Shown here one piece after another: positions 7,459 through 12,295 of a stretch of 12,295 bases of DNA (the first letter of the stretch is position 1; every line of letters starts with the position of its first letter). The position numbers and the translations under genes are program-made. The notes under the pieces were generated by a model, which ran no database searches, was not told the DNA's origin, and saw nothing but the letters and a program-made list of their open reading frames with translations. This DNA comes from Bacteroidales bacterium (GTDB taxonomy: Bacteria; Bacteroidota; Bacteroidia; Bacteroidales; UBA10428): assembly GCA_016926235.1 (NCBI GenBank), contig JAFGOZ010000485.1, positions 1 to 12,295 of the forward strand, read 5' to 3'.

Positions 7459-8712
7459 TTGGACAAACAAAAGGTTGATATAGTGGTAATTGGTGGAGGT
7501 ATAAGTGGCATTACCACGGCCATTGAAGCTGCAGAGACCGGGTATAAGGTGATTCTCATTGAAAAGCTACCTTATCTTGGTGGTCGTGTTGTTAAGGTAA
7601 ACCGCTATTTTCCTAAACTTTGTCCTCCAACATGTGGTTTGGAAATAAATTATACCCGCATAAAAGCCAATCCGAATATATCCGTTTTTACTTCTTCTGA
7701 AGTTGATAAAATATCTGGAACCAAAGGAGCATTTGAAATACTTGTTAAACGTCAGCCAAATTATGTAAATACTGATTGCACAGCTTGTGGTGAGTGTGAG
7801 AAGGTTTGTCCTGAATCCAGAAAGGATGAGTTCAATTACAATTTATCCACAACAAAAGCCATATATATGCCTCATGGTATGGCTTATCCCTGGAAGTACA
7901 CCATTGATGACAATACTTGTCAAAAGGAAGCCTGCAATAAATGTGTTGAGGTTTGCAAATACAATGCGATAGATTTAAACGCAAGCCGGGAAAACATTTA
8001 TATTGAAGCTGCGACTGTTGTTATTGCTACGGGATGGAAACCATATGGGGCTGCAAAAATTGATAACCTGAAATATGCCCGATATGATGACGTAATTTCC
8101 AATGTGGAGATGGAGCGCCTGTCAGCACCTGATGGACCTACTAAAGGTGAGGTTTTGAGATTCTCCGATAATAAAAAGGTGAATTCTATTGCATTTGTTC
8201 AATGTGCAGGCTCGCGGGATGAAAAGCATCAGGCTTGGTGTTCGGGAGTTTGTTGTTCTGCTTCATTAAAACAGGCTTTGGCATTTATGGAACATAACAA
8301 GGAAGCTGAAGTAACCATTTTTTATATTGATATCCGGGTAAGTGGCAGGAATGAGGATTTTCTTGAAAGAGTGAAAAATCAAGGAAAAATTGAGCTGATC
8401 AAGGGCAAGGTGGCTGATATCGATTATAACAAAGCTACCGAAAAATACATTGTTCATGCTGAAAATATTGAAGTTGGAAAGAAAATGTATAAGGAATTCG
8501 ATATGGTTGTGTTAGCCACAGGTATTGAGGCGGAATTGCCTGATATTATAGGTGATAGTGCGGATCAGTTTGGTTTTATTTCCGAAGCAAAGTTGCAGGA
8601 AGGTATTTTTGCAGCTGGTTGCTGCAAGAAGCCCATGGATGTGAGTTCATCTTTAAAAGATGCAACAGGTAAGGCTTTAAAAGCTATACAGGTTGTTCGT
8701 AATCCAAATTAG
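7459..8712 (+). CDS. qmoA: Quinone-interacting membrane-bound oxidoreductase, subunit QmoA (HdrA-like)
   Basis: This 417-residue FAD protein related to heterodisulfide reductase HdrA is part of the Qmo complex that links the quinone pool to AprAB. The FAD motif VIGGGISG is at residues 10-17 and the CPPTCG motif at 55-60. The HdrA-type cysteine region QCAGSRD...WCSGVCC contains C249, C261, C265 and C266. Between these lie two ferredoxin-type quartets, C107/110/113/117 and C154/159/162/166. As I recall, these are missing or eroded in QmoA of Desulfovibrio. The start is a TTG: the frame closes at a TGA at 7426-7428, and no ATG or GTG lies between that stop and the conserved IGGG motif. It starts 11 nt after the aprA stop and ends 1 nt before the qmoB ATG. 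The family call is firm; separation from HdrA rests on the gene context and on close QmoA-type sequence. Confidence 0.92.
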   Translation: MDKQKVDIVVIGGGISGITTAIEAAETGYKVILIEKLPYLGGRVVKVNRYFPKLCPPTCGLEINYTRIKANPNISVFTSSEVDKISGTKGAFEILVKRQPNYVNTDCTACGECEKVCPESRKDEFNYNLSTTKAIYMPHGMAYPWKYTIDDNTCQKEACNKCVEVCKYNAIDLNASRENIYIEAATVVIATGWKPYGAAKIDNLKYARYDDVISNVEMERLSAPDGPTKGEVLRFSDNKKVNSIAFVQCAGSRDEKHQAWCSGVCCSASLKQALAFMEHNKEAEVTIFYIDIRVSGRNEDFLERVKNQGKIELIKGKVADIDYNKATEKYIVHAENIEVGKKMYKEFDMVVLATGIEAELPDIIGDSADQFGFISEAKLQEGIFAAGCCKKPMDVSSSLKDATGKALKAIQVVRNPN

Positions 8713-8713
8713 T

Positions 8714-10843
8714 ATGGAGACAGGAGTATTTATATGTTCAGGATGTAATATTGGTGAAAGCATTGATGTTAGTGCTTTACAAGATATTGCTTTGTCTGAA
8801 TGCAAGGTGAAATCCTGTTGCAGCCATCCCTTCCTGTGCAGCAAGGAAGGGATTGATAAAATGAATAGCGATATTACTGAACAACAACTCTCAAAAATAG
8901 TTATTGCAGCATGTTCACATCGTCAACAGGCTGATGCATTTCAATTTGGCAATAAAGTATATGTTGAAAGGGTTAACCTTCGTGAACAGGTTTCCTGGAG
9001 TCATAAGCCCGGTGATGAAGATACCCTGATGCTGGCTGAAGACTTGCTCAGGATGGGCATAGCAAAAGCAAAATATTCCATTAACCCTGAACCTTATATT
9101 GGAGATAATTTAAGTTCAGATATTTTGGTTGTAGGGGGTGGAATTACCGGGATTACATCTGCTTTGGAAGCAGCTAAAGCTGGATACAACATAATTTTGG
9201 TGGAAAGGGAAAAAGATTTGGGAGGTTATATGAAAGAACTCCACAAAGTGTACCCTCAGCATGCTCCCTTTACGCAAATGGAAGAGTGCAATATTCCGGC
9301 CAGGGTGCTTGATATTCTGGCATTCGATAATATAACCATTAAAACTTCAGCTGAGGTTGTTAAGGTTTCAGGACAACCCGGTATGTTTGATGTGGAGTTG
9401 CTACAAAATGGCAACAGAGAAAATCACAGAGTGGCAGCCATTATTATGGCCAATGGTTGGAAACCTTATGATGCCAATAAACTTACTAAATACGGATATA
9501 CTGAAAACAGCAACGTAATTACCAGTCTTGAGCTGGAAATAATGGCGCGTGATGGAAAGATTATCCGGCCATCGGATGGGAAAACAGCTAAATCGGTTTT
9601 ATTTATACAATGTGCCGGATCGCGGGACAAGGAGCACTTATCTTACTGTTCAAATTATTGCTGTGCCACATCCCTAAAGCAAACCCAATATATACGCAAT
9701 ATAAATAAAGACTCGCTTGTTTATATTGTATATAAAGACATTCGGACTCCCGGCCATAACGAGGTTTTTTACAAAACAGTTCAAAACGATGACCAGGTAT
9801 TTTTCACCAAAGGAGATATAGTTCAGTTAGGTCAACATGGAGATGAGGTGGTTGTGACACTTTCAGACAAACTACTTGGTGAGGAGATAAATATAAAGGT
9901 GGACCTGGTAGTATTGGCTATTGGTATGACTCCGGCATCTACAGAAGATCTAAATCTAACATACCGCCAGGGTAAGGGATTACCCATGCTAAAATACGAT
10001 TTTCCGGATTCGCATTTTATATGCTTTCCTTATGAAACCAGAAGGACAGGTATATATGCTGCAGGAACAGTGCGAGCACCCATGGATAGCAAAGCATGTA
10101 TGGAAGATGCACAGGGTGCGACTATGAAAGCCATTCAATGCATTGAAAACCTGAAATCAGGAAAGGCTTTGCATCCCAGATCAGGGGATTTATCATATCC
10201 TGAACTTTCGCTTGAACGGTGTACAGACTGTAAACGATGCACAGAAGAGTGTCCATTTAGCTCATACGATGAGACAGATAAAGGAACTCCATTACCGAAT
10301 CCGAACCGTTGCCGTCGGTGCGGTATTTGTTTGGGTGCTTGTCCCGAGCGTATTATTAATTTTTCCAATTACTCAATAAATGCAGTGTCGGAGATGATTA
10401 AAGCTGTGCATATTCCGGATGAGTTTGATGAGAAGCCGCGTATATTGGCCTTCGTCTGTGAAAATGATGCTTATCCTGCATTTGATATGGCTGGTCTCAA
10501 AAGGTTGGAATACAGCCCTTATGTAAGGATAATTCCGGTAAGGTGTATTGGTTCTGTAAATAAGATTTGGATATCGGATGCACTATCAAAGGGCTATGAT
10601 GGCATTATGCTTTTTGGGTGCAAACCCGGTGATGATTACCAATGCCATTTTATCCAGGGGAGCGAACTGACACAAAAGAGAGGCGAGAATATTCAGGAAA
10701 CACTTGATAAAATGATGCTTGAATCAGAACGTATCCATACCGTTTTTCTTGAGATCAATGAGTATGATAAGATTCCGGAAATTATCGAGGAATATATGGA
10801 GACCATTGAAACAATTGGATATAATCCATTTAAAGGAATGTAA
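8714..10843 (+). CDS. qmoB: Quinone-interacting membrane-bound oxidoreductase, subunit QmoB (HdrA-MvhD-like)
   Basis: This 709-residue protein is a fusion of an HdrA-like flavoprotein with a C-terminal MvhD/HdrF-like [2Fe-2S] domain, the known QmoB layout. The N-terminal HdrA segment has C8 and C11 in ICSGC. The FAD motif VVGGGITG is at 139-146. The HdrA cysteine region QCAGSRD...YCSNYCC has C300, C312, C316 and C317. Two ferredoxin clusters follow, C503/506/509/513 and C533/536/539/543. The MvhD-like domain runs from about 574 to 700 with C582, C611, C636 and C644. I chose ATG 8714, just after the qmoA stop, over an upstream TTG at 8693 that would overlap qmoA and add seven non-homologous residues. 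It probably relays electrons between QmoA/AprAB and QmoC. Translation is likely coupled to qmoA (1-nt gap). A strong inverted repeat lies within its early codons. Confidence 0.93.
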   Translation: METGVFICSGCNIGESIDVSALQDIALSECKVKSCCSHPFLCSKEGIDKMNSDITEQQLSKIVIAACSHRQQADAFQFGNKVYVERVNLREQVSWSHKPGDEDTLMLAEDLLRMGIAKAKYSINPEPYIGDNLSSDILVVGGGITGITSALEAAKAGYNIILVEREKDLGGYMKELHKVYPQHAPFTQMEECNIPARVLDILAFDNITIKTSAEVVKVSGQPGMFDVELLQNGNRENHRVAAIIMANGWKPYDANKLTKYGYTENSNVITSLELEIMARDGKIIRPSDGKTAKSVLFIQCAGSRDKEHLSYCSNYCCATSLKQTQYIRNINKDSLVYIVYKDIRTPGHNEVFYKTVQNDDQVFFTKGDIVQLGQHGDEVVVTLSDKLLGEEINIKVDLVVLAIGMTPASTEDLNLTYRQGKGLPMLKYDFPDSHFICFPYETRRTGIYAAGTVRAPMDSKACMEDAQGATMKAIQCIENLKSGKALHPRSGDLSYPELSLERCTDCKRCTEECPFSSYDETDKGTPLPNPNRCRRCGICLGACPERIINFSNYSINAVSEMIKAVHIPDEFDEKPRILAFVCENDAYPAFDMAGLKRLEYSPYVRIIPVRCIGSVNKIWISDALSKGYDGIMLFGCKPGDDYQCHFIQGSELTQKRGENIQETLDKMMLESERIHTVFLEINEYDKIPEIIEEYMETIETIGYNPFKGM
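8826..8853 (+). repeat. Perfect 10-bp inverted repeat inside qmoB
   Basis: ATCCCTTCCT (8826-8835) and AGGAAGGGAT (8844-8853) flank an 8-nt loop, starting 112 nt into qmoB. The stem has five G-C pairs. It encodes the HPFLCSKEG segment, in a region conserved in HdrA proteins. In mRNA it would be the most stable local hairpin I noticed in the operon. It may be coincidence from the codons used. Confidence 0.5.
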
Positions 10844-10871
10844 CTTTTAATGGAGAATGTATAATAAAAAC

Positions 10872-10899
10872 TAATAGCCAATAGCTAATAGCTAAAAGC
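10872..10899 (+). repeat. Four tandem heptamers abutting the qmoC start codon
   Basis: The units TAATAGC, CAATAGC, TAATAGC and TAAAAGC run head to tail and end exactly at the base before the qmoC ATG (10900). They fill half of the 56-nt gap between qmoB and qmoC. The array contains TAGCTA palindromes and could fold weakly. Such short arrays can change copy number by slippage, which here would change the qmoC leader but not its reading frame. Confidence 0.75.
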
Positions 10900-11997
10900 A
10901 TGAAAATAACCGAGCCCGACATACAATTTATAAGCGAACTTAAGAAGGAAAGCGGGGCACCATTGAAACAATGTATGCAATGTGGTACATGTTCTGTGGT
11001 TTGTAAATTGTCACCTGAAGACCGTCCTTTTCCGCGCAAAGAGATGATCCTGGCAGGGTGGGGGATGAAGGATAAACTCATAGGAAATCCGGATGTATGG
11101 TTGTGTCATCAATGTGGAGAATGCAGTACATATTGTCCAAGAGGAGTAAAGCCTTCAGATGTATTATCTTCTATTCGTAAATTTACCTATAAGCATTATG
11201 CACGGCCAAAATTTTTGGTTAAGATACTAGCTAGTCCAAAATGGATACCTGTTGTAACTTTAGTACCATTATTCATCATCGTTGCAATAATATATTTTGC
11301 CGGGACCTTACGAATACCTGATGGATATGTAAATTACTCAGAGTTTTTTCCGCATGCCTGGCTTAACAGCACATTTACCTGTCTGTTCTTTTTGAGCTGC
11401 GGTACATTTATAGGAAGTATCAGACGATTTTGGAAAGATATGAAAATTAATTATCCGGCAAATGGGAAGCAACAAGGATGGTTTAGAAGCTTATTTCAGG
11501 CAATAAATGAAATATTGAGTCATCGTAATTTTAGCAAATGTAAGGATAAAAAGTTTACCGTTTCTTCTCATTTTCTGGTATTTTGGGGATTCGTCATGTT
11601 ATTGATAGTTACGCTGTTTGCTATCCTGAGTGTGATAATGGGAACATACCCGATGCCAATAACCAGTCCGGTAAAGATTGCCGGAAATGTTGCAGCCCTG
11701 ATGCTTACAATAGGTCTGATAAGCATGATCTATAAACGGATAAAGAAGAAAGATGCAGTTTCTCACAGTACTTATTTTGACTGGGTATTTCTGGTTTCTA
11801 TATTTATTTTAACGATTTCTGGTGTAGTAGTGGAAATGGCCCGTTTTTTAGACTGGGGAGCAGCAGCATATTATATTTATCTGTTTCACTTACTTTTTGT
11901 GTGGCTGATAATAATTTACCTGCCCTATACAAAATTTGCTCATATTGTGTATCGAACGACGGCTGTTATGTATAATAAGATGACCGGAAGAAAATAA
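10900..11997 (+). CDS. qmoC: Quinone-interacting membrane-bound oxidoreductase, subunit QmoC (HdrC-HdrE-like)
   Basis: This 365-residue membrane subunit connects the Qmo complex to the quinone pool. The cytoplasmic N-terminal HdrC-like domain has two [4Fe-4S] quartets, C25/28/31/35 and C69/72/75/79. The C-terminal part is a HdrE/NarI-like cytochrome b with about six membrane segments, near residues 113-135, 153-173, 222-247, 257-278, 293-314 and 322-345. Histidines that could ligate heme b include H224, H330 and H348. This fusion of HdrC and HdrE modules is the defining QmoC layout. It follows qmoB after 56 nt, the widest gap in the operon. It starts at the ATG right after a heptamer array. 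It is the last gene of the operon, and no clear terminator hairpin follows. The length is close to, or slightly shorter than, that of known QmoC proteins. Confidence 0.93.
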   Translation: MKITEPDIQFISELKKESGAPLKQCMQCGTCSVVCKLSPEDRPFPRKEMILAGWGMKDKLIGNPDVWLCHQCGECSTYCPRGVKPSDVLSSIRKFTYKHYARPKFLVKILASPKWIPVVTLVPLFIIVAIIYFAGTLRIPDGYVNYSEFFPHAWLNSTFTCLFFLSCGTFIGSIRRFWKDMKINYPANGKQQGWFRSLFQAINEILSHRNFSKCKDKKFTVSSHFLVFWGFVMLLIVTLFAILSVIMGTYPMPITSPVKIAGNVAALMLTIGLISMIYKRIKKKDAVSHSTYFDWVFLVSIFILTISGVVVEMARFLDWGAAAYYIYLFHLLFVWLIIIYLPYTKFAHIVYRTTAVMYNKMTGRK

Positions 11998-12053
11998 TTA
12001 TCCTCCTTCGATCAACATATTAAAAGATTTGTTATTTTTATCAGTCCCATTTT

Positions 12054-12113
12054 GGAGTAGCCCAGGATGATCCGTTAGTTAGCGGATCTTAAGTTGTGGG
12101 TCGCATATAACAG
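12054..12113 (+). pseudogene. Degenerate tRNA-Gly-like unit 1 with internal hairpin
   Basis: This unit starts GGAGTAGCCCAGG, resembling the 5' part of the intact tRNA-Gly downstream, and later has AAG.TG..GGTCGC like the anticodon/variable region. The region around the 3' D stem and 5' anticodon stem is replaced by an inverted repeat at 12069-12088 (GATCCGTTA / TAGCGGATC with one G-T pair). The T arm and 3' acceptor strand are absent. The segment after GGTCGC (CATATAACAG) resembles that of unit 2. It cannot fold as a tRNA. Confidence 0.6.
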
Positions 12114-12177
12114 GCGGGAGTAGCTCAGGGGTAGTTCGCCAGCTGGCGGATCCCAAGCTGAAGGTCGCACAAAACAA
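12114..12177 (+). pseudogene. Degenerate tRNA-Gly-like unit 2 with internal hairpin
   Basis: The first 21 nt, from GCGGGAG through the 5' D stem and D loop, are identical to the intact tRNA-Gly. TCCCAAGCTG then AGGTCGC also match its anticodon loop, 3' stem and variable loop. In between, the 3' D stem and 5' anticodon stem are replaced by a hairpin containing the perfect 12-bp palindrome CGCCAGCTGGCG (12137-12148). After GGTCGC it reads ACAAAACAA in place of a T arm and 3' acceptor strand. It cannot be a working tRNA. Together with unit 1 and the intact gene it makes a tandem array with a period of 63-64 nt. Confidence 0.7.
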
Positions 12178-12249
12178 GCGGGAGTAGCTCAGGGGTAGAG
12201 CATCAGCTTCCCAAGCTGAGGGTCGCGGGTTCGAATCCCGTTTCCCGCT
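12178..12249 (+). tRNA. tRNA-Gly (anticodon CCC)
   Basis: The 72 nt fold as a full cloverleaf. The acceptor GCGGGAG pairs with TTCCCGC (one G-T pair). The D stem is GCTC/GAGC, the anticodon stem TCAGC/GCTGA with loop TTCCCAA, giving anticodon CCC at 12210-12212. The variable loop is GGGTC, the T stem GCGGG/CCCGT with loop TTCGAAT, and the discriminator is T. It reads the glycine codon GGG. CCA is not encoded, so it must be added after transcription. It lies directly after two degenerate copies of its own 5' two thirds. Confidence 0.95.
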
Positions 12250-12254
12250 CAATT

Positions 12255-12295
12255 ATGTTCGAACAATTAACAGTGTCCATCCAGACAATCATTCA
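12255..12295 (+). CDS. Possible start of a gene running off the right edge
   Basis: An ATG 5 nt after the tRNA-Gly opens a frame (MFEQLTVSIQTII...) that stays open to the end of the window. Only 13 codons are visible, so neither its reality nor its function can be judged. The mix of hydrophobic and polar residues is compatible with a real N-terminus. Confidence 0.3.
   Translation, partial: MFEQLTVSIQTII

Noticed and set aside
5135..7559. Long antisense frames within aprB, aprA and qmoA
   Set aside because: They lie opposite strongly conserved coding sequence, have no recognisable domains and no promoter; shadows of the real genes.
8693..8713. Upstream TTG start for qmoB that would overlap qmoA
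   Set aside because: It adds seven residues with no similarity to the family start, while an ATG at 8714 directly follows the qmoA stop.
7459..10843. qmoA/qmoB read as methanogen-type HdrA genes or a flavin-bifurcating Hdr complex
   Set aside because: There is no HdrB; the HdrC-HdrE fusion (QmoC) and the adjacent aprBA fit Qmo.
12028..12054. Possible promoter (TTTG, then CCATTTTG) ahead of the tRNA-like array
   Set aside because: The -7 element lacks the TA and the spacing is about 15 nt, outside the usual range.
1..12295. CRISPR array, IS element or phage genes
   Set aside because: No regularly spaced long direct repeats, transposase, integrase or phage protein is visible on either strand.

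Overview
The window looks like a chromosomal segment of an anaerobic member of the Bacteroidota, plausibly near Marinilabiliales. The order-level placement is a guess. The evidence is AT-rich DNA, Bacteroidota-type promoters (TTTG about 19-20 nt before TAnnTTTG) on both sides of the central intergenic region, start codons without clear Shine-Dalgarno sequences, an AddA-type helicase-nuclease of the form usual in this phylum, a lipoprotein and a secreted protein of unrecognised families, and a tRNA gene with no encoded CCA.

Layout. The left third is on the minus strand. A signal-peptide protein (4328-4810) and a lipoprotein (3425-4315) form a small operon with its own promoter. It ends at a strong hairpin (3339-3367), followed by a large AddA-like helicase-nuclease (113-3319). 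An AT-rich divergent intergenic region (4811-5119) carries two opposed promoters and a palindromic site. The right two thirds are on the plus strand: a compact operon aprB-aprA-qmoA-qmoB-qmoC (5120-11997). After it come two tandem degenerate tRNA-like units of about 64 nt, one intact tRNA-Gly (anticodon CCC), and the probable first 13 codons of another gene at the right edge.

How the genes work together. AprAB is the cytoplasmic FAD/[4Fe-4S] adenylylsulfate (APS) reductase. It interconverts APS with sulfite plus AMP. QmoABC is the membrane complex built from heterodisulfide-reductase-like modules that exchanges AprAB electrons with the quinone (here probably menaquinone) pool. Together they form the quinone-to-APS electron line of dissimilatory sulfur metabolism. 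It can run as APS reduction or as sulfite oxidation. All catalytic and cluster residues I could check are intact, so the operon appears functional.

Most interesting points: (1) a complete apr-qmo operon in a Bacteroidota-like background, driven by a Bacteroidota-type promoter, with no sat or dsr genes in view; (2) a QmoA that keeps two full ferredoxin-type cysteine quartets; (3) tandem tRNA-Gly-derived units in which the D/anticodon region is replaced by a hairpin that is conserved between units with a compensatory base-pair change; (4) small structured elements inside the operon: a 10-bp perfect inverted repeat early in qmoB and four tandem heptamers abutting the qmoC start codon.
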